A stretch of 64,000 bases of DNA from SP197 sp965242595 (GTDB taxonomy: Bacteria > Pseudomonadota > Alphaproteobacteria > SP197). The notes below the pieces were generated by a model that did no database searches, was not told the DNA's origin, and saw only the letters and a program-made list of their open reading frames with translations. The stretch spans positions 2,728,001 through 2,792,000 of the forward strand of contig OZ251464.1 in assembly GCA_965242595.1 (NCBI GenBank), given 5' to 3'. Positions within the stretch are counted from its first letter, which is position 1. Every line of letters starts with the position of its first letter. Below are positions 54,670 to 63,040 of the stretch, piece after piece. Position numbers and translations under genes: made by a program.

Positions 54670-54763
54670 AGGCTGCCACCCGCGCCGTATTTGGAGCGGC
54701 GCAGGCCGGACCGGCAGAACACCGGCACAGCCAGGCAGACGCCATCGCCCGGGCAGCCGAAGA

Positions 54764-55279
54764 TCAGGGAATAAGCTCGGCCGCCGCCACCGCCAGAGCG
54801 GCAACGGCGACGATGAACACCATCATGCGCGCGTCACGCCGCGCATTCGCAGCCTCCTGGCGCGTTTCAAGCGCCCGAATGCGCTCGTCAAGGCGCGCCT
54901 CGGACGCCTGGATGCGCTCCTTCAGACGCGCCTCGGACGCCTGGATGCGCTCCTTCAGGCGCGCCTCGGACGCCTGGATGCGTTCATCCGTGCGCGCCTC
55001 GGACGCCTGGATACGTTCGTCCGTGCGCGCCTCGGACGCCTGGATGCGCTCGTCAAGGCGCGTCTCCAGGAGATCCATGCGCGTCTCCAGAAGGTCCATG
55101 CGCCCGTCGATACGGGTCAGCTGCCCGTCGATACGGGCGAAACCCGCCTCCAGGTCCGCCTTGCTGGCGGTGGTCTCCGTCACCGCATCGCGCATCGCCT
55201 GCGCGTGCGCTTCGGCCTGGTCCACAGCGACGCCGGCGGTCTTCAGGCGCTGGGCATAGGCGAGGGTGTCGAAGGCCAT
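54764..55279 (-). CDS. DUF1640/CCDC90-like coiled-coil membrane protein, long copy
   Basis: This 171-residue protein begins with MAFDTLAYAQRLKTAGV, the DUF1640/CCDC90 N terminus. Six consecutive 11-residue repeats of the form DERIQASEARL occupy residues 76-141. A C-terminal transmembrane helix (VFIVAVAALAVAAAELIP) follows. Eleven-residue periodicity suggests a right-handed or unusual coiled coil. A GAGGAG ribosome site precedes the ATG. The function of bacterial members is not established. Confidence 0.82.
   Translation of the reverse strand: MAFDTLAYAQRLKTAGVAVDQAEAHAQAMRDAVTETTASKADLEAGFARIDGQLTRIDGRMDLLETRMDLLETRLDERIQASEARTDERIQASEARTDERIQASEARLKERIQASEARLKERIQASEARLDERIRALETRQEAANARRDARMMVFIVAVAALAVAAAELIP
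54857..55054 (-). repeat. 33-bp repeat, six copies (11-residue hendecads)
   Basis: Six 33-bp units encode DERIQASEAR(T/L), KERIQASEARL and DERIRALETRQ. Several units are identical over most of their length, so they can expand or contract without frameshift. Confidence 0.92.
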
Positions 55280-55344
55280 GGCATTGCTCCTCAGCCGTCA
55301 GACTAAACCGCCACCCTTCCCGGCGCAAGCCGGGGGGCCGAAGA

Positions 55345-55773
55345 TCAGGGAATAAGCTCGGCCGCCGCCACCGCCAGAGCGGCAACGGCGACGATGAACA
55401 CCATCATGCGCGCGTCACGCCGCGCATTCGCAGCCTCCTGGCGCGTCTCGGACGCCCGAATGCGCTCGTCCATGCGCGTCTCGGACGCCTGGATGCGCTC
55501 GTCAAGGCGCGCCTCGGACGCCTGGATGCGCTCGTCAAGGCGCGCCTCGGACGCCCGAATGCGCTCGTCCATGCGCGTCTCCAGGAGATCCATGCGCGTC
55601 TCCAGAAGGTCCATGCGCCCATCGAGGCGGGCAAAGCCGGACTCCAGGTCCGCCTTGCTGGCGGTGGTCTCCGTCACGGTATCGCGCAGCGCCTGCGCGT
55701 GCGCTTCGGCCTGGGCCGCAGCGACGCCGGCGGCTTTCAGGCGCTGAGCATAGGCGAGGGTATCGAAGGCCAT
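55345..55773 (-). CDS. DUF1640/CCDC90-like coiled-coil membrane protein, short copy
   Basis: This 142-residue protein is nearly identical to the long copy at both ends but has four hendecads (residues 69-112) instead of six and lacks one 7-residue segment. An AAGGAG ribosome site lies before the ATG. It shares the C-terminal transmembrane helix, so the two proteins could form mixed coiled-coil assemblies. It lies 71 bases after the copy boundary and downstream of the aspartate aminotransferase gene on the same strand. Confidence 0.82.
   Translation of the reverse strand: MAFDTLAYAQRLKAAGVAAAQAEAHAQALRDTVTETTASKADLESGFARLDGRMDLLETRMDLLETRMDERIRASEARLDERIQASEARLDERIQASETRMDERIRASETRQEAANARRDARMMVFIVAVAALAVAAAELIP
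55438..55569 (-). repeat. 33-bp repeat, four copies (11-residue hendecads)
   Basis: Four 33-bp units in the shorter paralogue correspond to those at 54857-55054 but are two fewer in number. Confidence 0.9.
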
Positions 55774-55857
55774 GGCATTGCTCCTTAGCCGCCAGACTAA
55801 ACCGCCACCCTTCCCGGCGCAAGCCGGGGGGTTGTTGGGGTTGTTGCGGCGGGCGGT

Positions 55858-57060
55858 TCAGAACAGGGTGGCGCAGGCGCGCTGGATGCGGCGGCAGGCT
55901 TCCTCCAGGGCCGCGGTGGAGGTGGCATAGGAGATGCGGAAATGGGGGGAATGGCCGAAGGCGGCGCCCTGCACCGCCGCCACCCCCGCCTCTTCCAGCA
56001 GCCAGGCCACCACATCGCCGTCGCTGGCCAGCACGGCGCCGGAACGGGTGGTTTTGCCGATCAGCCCGCCACAGGAGGGATAGACATAGAAGGCGCCCTG
56101 GGGCGTGGGACATTCCAGGCCGGGGGTGGCGTTCAGCATGGCAACCGCCAGATCGCGCCGCTGGCGGAAGACTTCGTTGTGGCGGGCGATGAAATCCTGC
56201 GGGCCTTCCAGGGCCGCCACCGCCGCCCATTGGCTGACCGACGAGGTGTGGGTGGTGGATTGCGACTGCACCTTGTTCATGGCGCCGATAAGCGGGGCCG
56301 GGCCGGCGGCATAGCCGATGCGCCAGCCGGTCATGCAATAGGCCTTGGAGACGCCGTTGACGGTGAGCGTGCGCGGCTTCAGCGCCGGTTCCACCTGGGC
56401 CGGGGTGCAGAAGCGAAAGCCGTCATAGACGATGTGCTCATACATATCGTCGGGCATGACCCAGACCTGGGGATGGCGCAGCAGCACGTCGGTCAGCGCC
56501 TTCATGTCGTCCCAGCCATAGGCGGCGCCGGTGGGGTTGGAGGGCGAGTTCAGCATCGCCCATTTGGTTTTGGGGCCGATGGCCGCCTCCAGGTCTTGCG
56601 GGCGCATCTTGAAGCCATTCTCGGCCGGGCAGGGCACCGTCACCGGGCGCCCGCCGGCCAGCAGCACGATGTCGGTATAGCTGACCCAATAGGGGGCGGG
56701 GACGATAACCTCGTCGCCTTCGTTCAGCGTGGCAACCATGGCGTTGTAGATCGATTGCTTGCCGCCACAGGCCACGGTGATCTCGCCAGGCGCATAGTCC
56801 AGGCCGTTTTCGCGCTGGAATTTGGCGGCGATGGCCTCGCGCAGCCGGGCGATGCCGGGCACCGGGGTGTAGCGGGTGTGGCCGTCCTTCATCGCCTTCC
56901 AGGCGGCCTCGACGATATGGGCCGGGGTGTCGAAATCCGGCTCGCCGGCCCCAAGGCCGATGACGTCGCGCCCGGCGGCCTTGAGCGCATTGGCCCGCTC
57001 GCTGACGGCGACGGTGGGCGAGAGTGCGATGCGGTCCAGGCGGGCGGCGAGAATCGACAT
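55858..57060 (-). CDS. aatA: Aspartate aminotransferase, class I/II PLP-dependent
   Basis: The protein has 400 residues from the ATG at 57060, with GGAGAAGG upstream. The fold-type-I features are GLGAGEPDFDTP, NSPSNPTGAAY, and the cofactor lysine in VSKAYCMTGWRIGY. This matches bacterial aspartate/prephenate aminotransferases of the AatA (Ib) subgroup. It transfers the amino group between aspartate and 2-oxoglutarate. The much longer open frame upstream is antisense to the MATE gene and is not coding. Confidence 0.93.
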   Translation of the reverse strand: MSILAARLDRIALSPTVAVSERANALKAAGRDVIGLGAGEPDFDTPAHIVEAAWKAMKDGHTRYTPVPGIARLREAIAAKFQRENGLDYAPGEITVACGGKQSIYNAMVATLNEGDEVIVPAPYWVSYTDIVLLAGGRPVTVPCPAENGFKMRPQDLEAAIGPKTKWAMLNSPSNPTGAAYGWDDMKALTDVLLRHPQVWVMPDDMYEHIVYDGFRFCTPAQVEPALKPRTLTVNGVSKAYCMTGWRIGYAAGPAPLIGAMNKVQSQSTTHTSSVSQWAAVAALEGPQDFIARHNEVFRQRRDLAVAMLNATPGLECPTPQGAFYVYPSCGGLIGKTTRSGAVLASDGDVVAWLLEEAGVAAVQGAAFGHSPHFRISYATSTAALEEACRRIQRACATLF

Positions 57061-57104
57061 GGCCTTCTCCGGGCGCTCCCTTTGCGGCGCTGGCCGGCAA
57101 GTTA

Positions 57105-57125
57105 GGCGGCGGCGGCGGCGGCGGC
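57105..57125. repeat. (GGC)7 triplet repeat
   Basis: Seven perfect GGC units lie in the divergent intergenic region between the aminotransferase and the MATE gene. They may be chance in this GC-rich DNA or a slippage site affecting promoter spacing. Confidence 0.8.
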
Positions 57126-57204
57126 AAGGGCGGGGGTGTTCGGGGAAGAGTGATGGATTAGGCTGGATGGATCGGGCTGGGCGGGGCGGCGCAAGGGTGG
57201 CGGT

Positions 57205-58617
57205 GTGAAGGGCTGGCAGCCGATTCCGGACCTTTCCTGGCACCGCCGGGTGTGGCGCCTGGCGCTGCCGATCATGCTGTCCAATCTGACGCTGCCGGTG
57301 GTGGGCGCCGTCGATACCGCCATGGCCGGCCATCTGCCCGGCCCCGAATATCTGGGCGGCGTGGGCGTGGCGACCACCGTGTTCTGCTTCGCCTTCTGGA
57401 CCTTCAGCTTCCTGCGCCTCGCCACCACCGGGATGGTGGCCCAGGCGCTGGGGCGCGGCGACGGCGAGGGCATCAAGGCGGTAACGCTGGCCGGGGCCGG
57501 CCTGGCGGTGGTCATCGCCGTGCCGCTGCTGGCGCTGCAAGGGCCCGCCCTGGCCCTGGCGCTGCGGCTGATCGACGCCAGCGCCGGTGTCTCTGCCCAG
57601 GCGACGCTTTATTTCGACATCCGCATCTGGGCGGCGCCGGCGGTGATGGCCAATTTCGTGGCGATGGGGGTTTTGATCGGCCTGCAGCGGGCCGGCTGGG
57701 CGCTGGCGGTGCAGGCGCTGATCGCCAGCGTCAATATCGCCCTGGACCTGCTGTTCGTGCTGGTGTTCGAGTGGCAGGTGCCGGGGCTGGCGGCGGCATC
57801 GGTGGTGGCCGATTATGTCGGGCTGCTGGCCAGCGCCGCGGCGCTGCTGGCGGTGGTGCCGCAGGCGCGCCGGGCCTGGCCGCTGGCCCGCGCCCTGGCG
57901 CCGGCATCGTGGCGCCCGCTGCTGGCGCTGAACCGCGACCTGCTGCTGCGCACCCTGGCGCTGAACCTGGCCTTTGCCGTCTTCACCGGCCTTTCGGCCC
58001 GCAGCGGCGATGTGGTGCTGGCGGCCAACGAAGTGCTGCTGATGTTTCTGACCTTCGCCAGCTTTGCCCTGGATGGATTCGCCCATGCCTGCGAGGCCAT
58101 CGTCGGCCAGGCGGCGGGAAAGCGCGACCGGGCGGCGCTGCGCCGGGCGGTGGCGGCGGCCACCCTGTGGGCGGCGGTCACGGCGCTGCTGGCCAGCGCC
58201 CTGTTCGCGCTGGCGGGCGGGTTCGTCATCGACGCCATCACCGATGTGGCGCCGGTGCGCCAGGAGGCGCGCGGCTATCTGATCTATGCGGCCGCCATCC
58301 CGCTGGTGGGGGTGTGGTCGTTCCAGCTGGACGGCATCTTCATCGGCGCCACGCGCGGGCGCGATCTGAGAAACGCCATGGCGATCTCGGTGGCGCTTTA
58401 TCTGCCGGCCGCGCTGGGGCTGTGGCTGGCGATGGGCAATCACGGCCTGTGGCTGGCGCTGCACCTGCTGTTCGTGGCCCGGGCGCTGACCTTGTTGCGG
58501 CGCTGGCCGGCGCTGCTGGCCGATGTCGGCGCCGACGCGGCGGGCGAGACGGCGGCCGGGATGGCGGCCGGGGCGCCGCAGCCCAGGCCGGCGCTGGCGG
58601 TGCCAGACTCGCCATAA
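57205..58617 (+). CDS. MATE-family multidrug/metabolite efflux transporter (DinF type)
   Basis: This 470-residue protein opens at a GTG with AAGGGTGG upstream. Twelve hydrophobic segments fit the MATE fold, and the N-terminal LALPIMLSNLTLPVVGAVDTAMAGHL with GGVGVATTVF matches the DinF/NorM family. The C-terminal tail is Ala/Gly/Pro-rich. It exchanges cationic drugs or metabolites for Na+ or H+. It is divergent from aatA. Confidence 0.88.
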   Translation: MKGWQPIPDLSWHRRVWRLALPIMLSNLTLPVVGAVDTAMAGHLPGPEYLGGVGVATTVFCFAFWTFSFLRLATTGMVAQALGRGDGEGIKAVTLAGAGLAVVIAVPLLALQGPALALALRLIDASAGVSAQATLYFDIRIWAAPAVMANFVAMGVLIGLQRAGWALAVQALIASVNIALDLLFVLVFEWQVPGLAAASVVADYVGLLASAAALLAVVPQARRAWPLARALAPASWRPLLALNRDLLLRTLALNLAFAVFTGLSARSGDVVLAANEVLLMFLTFASFALDGFAHACEAIVGQAAGKRDRAALRRAVAAATLWAAVTALLASALFALAGGFVIDAITDVAPVRQEARGYLIYAAAIPLVGVWSFQLDGIFIGATRGRDLRNAMAISVALYLPAALGLWLAMGNHGLWLALHLLFVARALTLLRRWPALLADVGADAAGETAAGMAAGAPQPRPALAVPDSP

Positions 58618-58711
58618 CGGGCCATATGGACCATGATGGGCGCTGGCCCCATGGCTGCATGGGCCGCCGCATGGGACGATGCGGGGCGGCGGACCGGGCA
58701 AGGAGAGAACC

Positions 58712-59518
58712 ATGGCGAAAGGCGGCGTCCTCCCCCTGGTGGGCATTCCCTGCGATGTGCGGGAGATCGCGCCCCACCCCTTCCACGCGGTGGGCGAGAA
58801 ATATATCGACGCGCTGGCCCATGGCGCCGCCGTCATGCCGCTGCTGCTGCCCAGCTTCGGCGCAGGGCGCGACCTGGCGCCGCTGGAGGGCCGCTATGGG
58901 GCCGACGACCTGCTGGAGAGGCTGGACGGAGTCTTTCTGCCCGGCAGCCCCAGCAATGTGGAGCCCCGCCATTATGGCGGCCCGGCGCCGCGCCCTGACA
59001 CGCTGCTGGACCGCCAGCGCGACAGCCTGGCCCTGCCGCTGGTGCGCCGGGCGGTGGCGCGCGGCGTGCCGCTGCTGGCGGTCTGCCGCGGCATCCAGGA
59101 GATGAACGCCGCCCTGGGCGGCACCCTGTTTCAGCATGTCTGCGAGGTGGCGGGCCGCATGGACCACCGGCCCAATGCCGGCAAGGGCGCCCCGCGCGAG
59201 CTCCTGTATGGCCCCGCCCACGAGGTGGAAACCGTGGCCGGCGGCCTGTTGCGGCGCCTGACCGGGCTGGAGCGTTATACCGTCAACTCGGTCCACGGCC
59301 AGGGCATCGACCGGCTGGCCGCCGCCCTGCGGGTGGAAGCGCGGGCGGGAGACGGCCAGATCGAGGCGGTGGCGGTGGAAGGCGCGGCGTTTCAGCTGGG
59401 GGTGCAATGGCACCCGGAATGGCGTTTTCGCGAACGGGCCTGCGACCACGCCCTGTTTGCCGCCTTCGGCGAGGCCTGCCGCGCCCATGCCGCCGGGGCG
59501 GGCCTGAAGGCGGCGTGA
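58712..59518 (+). CDS. Gamma-glutamyl-GABA hydrolase (PuuD-like, peptidase C26)
   Basis: The protein has 268 residues from the ATG at 58712, with AAGGAGAG upstream. This class-I glutamine-amidotransferase-like hydrolase has its nucleophile in LLAVCRGIQEMNAALGG and the His-x-Glu pair in GVQWHPEW. PuuD releases GABA from gamma-glutamyl-GABA in putrescine degradation. No other puu genes are nearby, so another gamma-glutamyl amide may be the substrate. It overlaps the next start by one base. Confidence 0.87.
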   Translation: MAKGGVLPLVGIPCDVREIAPHPFHAVGEKYIDALAHGAAVMPLLLPSFGAGRDLAPLEGRYGADDLLERLDGVFLPGSPSNVEPRHYGGPAPRPDTLLDRQRDSLALPLVRRAVARGVPLLAVCRGIQEMNAALGGTLFQHVCEVAGRMDHRPNAGKGAPRELLYGPAHEVETVAGGLLRRLTGLERYTVNSVHGQGIDRLAAALRVEARAGDGQIEAVAVEGAAFQLGVQWHPEWRFRERACDHALFAAFGEACRAHAAGAGLKAA

Positions 59519-60651
59519 TGGCGGCTGGCGGCGGCGAAGCGGTGGCAGGCCCAGGGGCAGACCAGGCGGCGGGAGCGGCGCGGCCCAGCCTGCCGGCCCG
59601 CTTCTACACCTGCCCGCAGCTGGCGGCGCGGGAGCGGCGCGCCATCTTCGCCGCCAATTGGGCGCCGTTCGGCCCCCTGCACGAGCTGGCGCCAGCCGGG
59701 CGCTATGTGGCGCGCACGGTCAATGGCTGGCCGCTGCTGGTGCTGCGCGATCGCCAGGGCGAGCTGCGCGCCTTTCACAATGCCTGCCGCCATCGGGGGG
59801 CGGCGCTGCTGGCCGAGGGCGCCGGCAGCTGCGGGGGCGAGATCGTCTGCCCCTATCACGGCTGGCGCTATGCCAGCGACGGGCGCCTGGTGCTGGCGCC
59901 CCGCTTCGGCGCGGCGCTGCCCGGCGAGCTGCTGCCCGGAGGCCTGCTGGAGGCGCGGGTGGACAGCTGGCGCGGCCTGATCTTCGTCTGCATCGACCGC
60001 GAGGGGCCGGGGCTGGAGGCCTGGCTGGGCGCGCTGCCGGCCCTGTGCGCCGATTATCCCGAAACCGGGGCCCTGGCCTGGCATGGCAGCTTTGCGGTAG
60101 AAGGCCGGGCCAATTGGAAGACCTATTGCGACAACACGGTGGAAGGCTATCACCTGCCCTTCGTTCACAAGCGGCTGGCCAGGGCGGTGGCGGGGGCGGA
60201 GGTGGAGTTGCGCGGCTACGATGGCGGGCGGCTGGTGTGCTTTCATGTCGCCTATCGCGGCGAGGGGCGGGCGCTGCGCGGCGAGGGCGGGCTGTGGTTT
60301 TACCGCTATCCCGGTTTCCAGGCGGTGCTGGGGCCGGCCGGCTTCAAGGCCGAGCGGATCGAACCCATGGGCGCCGGCGCCCTGCGTTCCATCAGCTGGG
60401 CGTGGTACGATGCCGGCATGGATGACGCAGAGGCGGCGGAGAACTTCGCCTGGGCCGAGGAGATCGTGCGCGAAGATCTGAGCATCTGCGAGACGGTGCA
60501 GCGCAACCTGGAGGCCGGCGCCTGGCAGAGCGGCTGGCTTTCGCCCGCCATGGAGGAACACACCGCCGCCTTTCAGCGGCTGGTGCGGGAGGATATGGCC
60601 GCGGTGGAAGAGAGAGACGTTGCCGGGGCCGGAACGGAGGGGCGGTCGTGA
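59518..60651 (+). CDS. Rieske non-haem iron oxygenase, quaternary-amine type
   Basis: The protein has 377 residues from the ATG at 59518, overlapping the preceding stop. The Rieske ligands are Cys90-x-His92 and Cys111-x2-His114 (NACRHRG and CPYHGWRY). The catalytic iron site is in NTVEGYHLPFVH with His212 and His217. A Glu (209) stands where many ring-hydroxylating enzymes have the bridging Asp, as in choline/carnitine-type oxygenases. It needs a separate reductase, which is not adjacent. Demethylation or cleavage of a quaternary amine is a reasonable inference. Confidence 0.85.
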   Translation: MAAGGGEAVAGPGADQAAGAARPSLPARFYTCPQLAARERRAIFAANWAPFGPLHELAPAGRYVARTVNGWPLLVLRDRQGELRAFHNACRHRGAALLAEGAGSCGGEIVCPYHGWRYASDGRLVLAPRFGAALPGELLPGGLLEARVDSWRGLIFVCIDREGPGLEAWLGALPALCADYPETGALAWHGSFAVEGRANWKTYCDNTVEGYHLPFVHKRLARAVAGAEVELRGYDGGRLVCFHVAYRGEGRALRGEGGLWFYRYPGFQAVLGPAGFKAERIEPMGAGALRSISWAWYDAGMDDAEAAENFAWAEEIVREDLSICETVQRNLEAGAWQSGWLSPAMEEHTAAFQRLVREDMAAVEERDVAGAGTEGRS

Positions 60652-61178
60652 TCGGGCCCTTTGCCAACCGGCTGGGCGGGCGGGTGCCGGCGACGCTGGT
60701 GGCGGGCATCGTCCTGTCCGCGGCGGGGGCGTGGTTCACCTCCGCGCCGCTGCTCCACAGCTATCCGGAGGAGGGCGAGTTGACGGCCGTGCACGGCGAG
60801 GCCTTCGACGCCATCGAGGTGCGCAAGCGGCGCGGCGCCCTGACGCGCTTTCTGGCCGAAGATCCGCTGGAATTCCAGGCCGTGCTGGCGCCGGGCGAGC
60901 GCATCGTGATCTACGAAAACACCCTGCCGCGCTATCGCGAGGTGAAGGCGGTGGCGGTGGCCGGCGAGGCCGTCTATCACCTGTGGCAGGAGGCGCCGGA
61001 CGAGCGCGACCGGCTGCTGATCTGGCAGCTGGACGGCGCGGACGGCCAGGTGATGAGCCGCCAGCAGACCGTGCTGGCGCTCAAGGCAGAGCGCATCAAA
61101 GCCACCCTGCTGCCAATGGTGATGGCGCTGGCCGGCGTGGTGCTGGTGGTGCTGGGCTGCCGGGCGCAGCGGGAGTGA
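60648..61178 (+). CDS. Small two-helix membrane protein, unknown
   Basis: This 176-residue protein from a GTG at 60648 overlaps the Rieske oxygenase stop. Hydrophobic segments at about residues 13-33 and 152-170 flank a periplasmic or cytoplasmic domain of about 115 residues. I recognise no family. It contains EGELTAVHGEAFDAIEVRKRR and LAPGERIVIYENTLPRYRE, suggesting a beta-rich folded core. Coupling to the oxygenase suggests a linked role, perhaps incidental. Confidence 0.65.
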   Translation: MIGPFANRLGGRVPATLVAGIVLSAAGAWFTSAPLLHSYPEEGELTAVHGEAFDAIEVRKRRGALTRFLAEDPLEFQAVLAPGERIVIYENTLPRYREVKAVAVAGEAVYHLWQEAPDERDRLLIWQLDGADGQVMSRQQTVLALKAERIKATLLPMVMALAGVVLVVLGCRAQRE

Positions 61179-61192
61179 GGGAGGTGGACGGC

Positions 61193-61255
61193 GTGCTTTC
61201 TGGCATGATCGTTGCACCCATCATGGCGGCGATTGTTGTCAAGGCTTTCTTCTGA
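61193..61255 (+). CDS. Candidate 20-residue hydrophobic micropeptide
   Basis: A GTG at 61193 with a consensus GGAGGT site eight bases upstream opens a 20-codon frame: an initial V, then LSGMIVAPIMAAIVVKAFF. It is almost wholly a single membrane-spanning helix ending Lys-Ala-Phe-Phe. The strong ribosome site and its place between two genes make it worth noting, but at this size chance is not excluded. Confidence 0.3.
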   Translation: MLSGMIVAPIMAAIVVKAFF

Positions 61256-61322
61256 CCTTCAACACCAGGGCTGCGGTGCCCTGCCGTTCGTGCCAGGAAG
61301 ACGAGCCATATAGGGACATATC

Positions 61323-62459
61323 GTGGCTGGAGAACGCATACCGATCACGGGCGAGGTCCTGCGGTGGGCGCGGAAGCGGGCCGGTTTCTCGATTGAAGAG
61401 TTGCTCGCCAATTTCCGGGACATCGAGGCCTGGGAAAAAGGCACGGCGTCGCCGACATATCCGCAGCTCGAGCGGCTGGCCAAGGCTTTCAAAGTGCCGG
61501 TTGCGGTGTTTTTCTTCCCGGAACCACCAGATATACCGCGGATCCAGGAGTCCTTCAGAACGCTTCCAGCTGCGCAATTCGAGATCCTGCCCCGTGAATT
61601 GATTTTCTTGCTGCGCAAGGCCAAGTCCCTACAGATCAACCTTTCAGAGCTGCATGAGGACCGGAATCCCGCCGAGCGCTTCATCCTGCGCGATTTGCAC
61701 TTTACTCCAGACACGAAGATCCCGGATATGGCGCGGCGGGTGCGCAACCATCTTGGCATATCTCTCGAAACCCAAATGAGTTGGAAAAACAGCGATGCGG
61801 CTTTCGATGAATGGCGCGCAACGCTTGAAAAACATGGTGTAGCCGTCTTCAAGGACGCCTTCCGAAATGATACGTACTCGGGTTTTTGTCTTTACCATGA
61901 AACTTTTCCGCTTATCTATGTGAACAATTCGGTAAAAACCCGCCAGACTTTTACCCTGTTCCACGAACTGGCGCATTTGCTCTTTCACACCAGCGGAATC
62001 GACGAGCCCGACGGAAGGACGAATGAAGAATTGCCGCCTGCGGGTCGCAAAATTGAAACTGTCTGTAATCTTTTTGCCGCCGAATTCCTGCTTCCCGGGG
62101 TCCGTTTCAAATCGGACATGCGTGACCAGCCGGCGACGGAGGAAACGGCAGATAAAATCGCCAGGCGCTATCATGTCTCACGAGAATTGGTCTTTCGCCG
62201 TTTCCTGGACGATGGCGATATCAGCCAGGAGGAGTATCGAACCGCAGCCAAACGTTGGGCCGGGCAAAGAAAGGATAGCGGCCGGGGTGGAGATTATTAC
62301 GCGACCAAGGTTTCCTATCTCGGCGTCAATTATATCGGTCTTGCTTTCTCGCGCTACAGGCAGAATCGCATTTCCGAGTTCGAATTGGCCGATTATCTTG
62401 ATACCAAGGTCAGGTATCTCGATGGGATCGAGGATCGCTTTGCGAGAAAATCCATATAA
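61323..62459 (+). CDS. XRE-family regulator fused to ImmA/IrrE metallopeptidase
   Basis: This 378-residue protein from a GTG with AGGGA upstream has an N-terminal helix-turn-helix (about 10-60; WARKRAGFSIEELL, then LAKAFKVPV). A zinc-peptidase domain follows with HELAH near residues 213-217 in TLFHELAHLLFH, then ETVCNLFAAEFLLP. Such proteins often act as antitoxins or regulators that cleave repressors. The next gene, a PIN-like protein, starts one base inside this stop, so they are one unit. Lower GC than neighbours supports mobile origin. Confidence 0.87.
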   Translation: MAGERIPITGEVLRWARKRAGFSIEELLANFRDIEAWEKGTASPTYPQLERLAKAFKVPVAVFFFPEPPDIPRIQESFRTLPAAQFEILPRELIFLLRKAKSLQINLSELHEDRNPAERFILRDLHFTPDTKIPDMARRVRNHLGISLETQMSWKNSDAAFDEWRATLEKHGVAVFKDAFRNDTYSGFCLYHETFPLIYVNNSVKTRQTFTLFHELAHLLFHTSGIDEPDGRTNEELPPAGRKIETVCNLFAAEFLLPGVRFKSDMRDQPATEETADKIARRYHVSRELVFRRFLDDGDISQEEYRTAAKRWAGQRKDSGRGGDYYATKVSYLGVNYIGLAFSRYRQNRISEFELADYLDTKVRYLDGIEDRFARKSI

Positions 62460-62920
62460 TGTACGTCTTCGACACCTCGGCGCTGTCCAGCCTCATTAAA
62501 AACTTCTACCGGAAGCGTTTCCCGACGCTCTGGGGGTATTTCGACGACCTTGCCGCCAAGGGGGGCGTCACTTCTACGCGTGAAGTTCGACATGAGCTCA
62601 ATCGAAGAACCGCCGATGACGACTTCGTTCGGGAGTATCGAAACATCTTCACGACCCCAACCCCCGAAGAAGCAAGATTTATCATGAAAATCTATGAGAT
62701 CCGACATTTTCAACAGAATATCGAGCTCCAGAAGATGGTGGCGGGTGGCTATAATGCCGATGCCTTCGTGATTGCGAAGGCGGCCGTCAACAATGGCACT
62801 ATCGTTACTCTTGAACGGGAGAGGCCCAATGCGGCCAGGATTCCCAATATTTGTCGTCACTTCGGTATAGCGTGTTGCGATCTTGAACAGTTCATGGAGG
62901 CTGAAGGCTGGAAATTCTGA
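62459..62920 (+). CDS. DUF4411 PIN-like protein, probable toxin
   Basis: This 153-residue protein opens MYVFDTSALSSLI, the first conserved acidic residue of a PIN domain, with TSTREVRHELNRR around 41-53 and NADAFVIAKAAV near 98-109 supplying further acidic sites. DUF4411 proteins are found beside XRE/ImmA-type genes and are thought to be RNase toxins. It overlaps the upstream regulator by one base. It resembles a toxin-antitoxin pair in an AT-richer segment. Confidence 0.8.
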   Translation: MYVFDTSALSSLIKNFYRKRFPTLWGYFDDLAAKGGVTSTREVRHELNRRTADDDFVREYRNIFTTPTPEEARFIMKIYEIRHFQQNIELQKMVAGGYNADAFVIAKAAVNNGTIVTLERERPNAARIPNICRHFGIACCDLEQFMEAEGWKF

Positions 62921-63040
62921 TGCTTATCACTTTTCTTCGGCGGTATGACAGATGACGATCGACGGTGCCAGGGCACACGAGGCGGCGATGAGGACGGCGG
63001 TCATCGGGCCTTCGGGCCGATGCCGGCGGACCCAGGGGCC

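Larger units (their letters stand above)
54756..55830. repeat. Tandem duplication of a DUF1640-like gene with its leader
   Basis: Two direct copies, 54756-55337 and 55337-55830, each begin with the same 25 bases (GCCGAAGATCAGGGAATAAG and onward). Each contains one leftward gene and ends with a shared leader that includes the ribosome site and a GC-rich hairpin (CCCGGC-GCAA-GCCGGG). The copies differ mainly by removal of two 33-bp units and one 21-bp segment. Confidence 0.85.
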
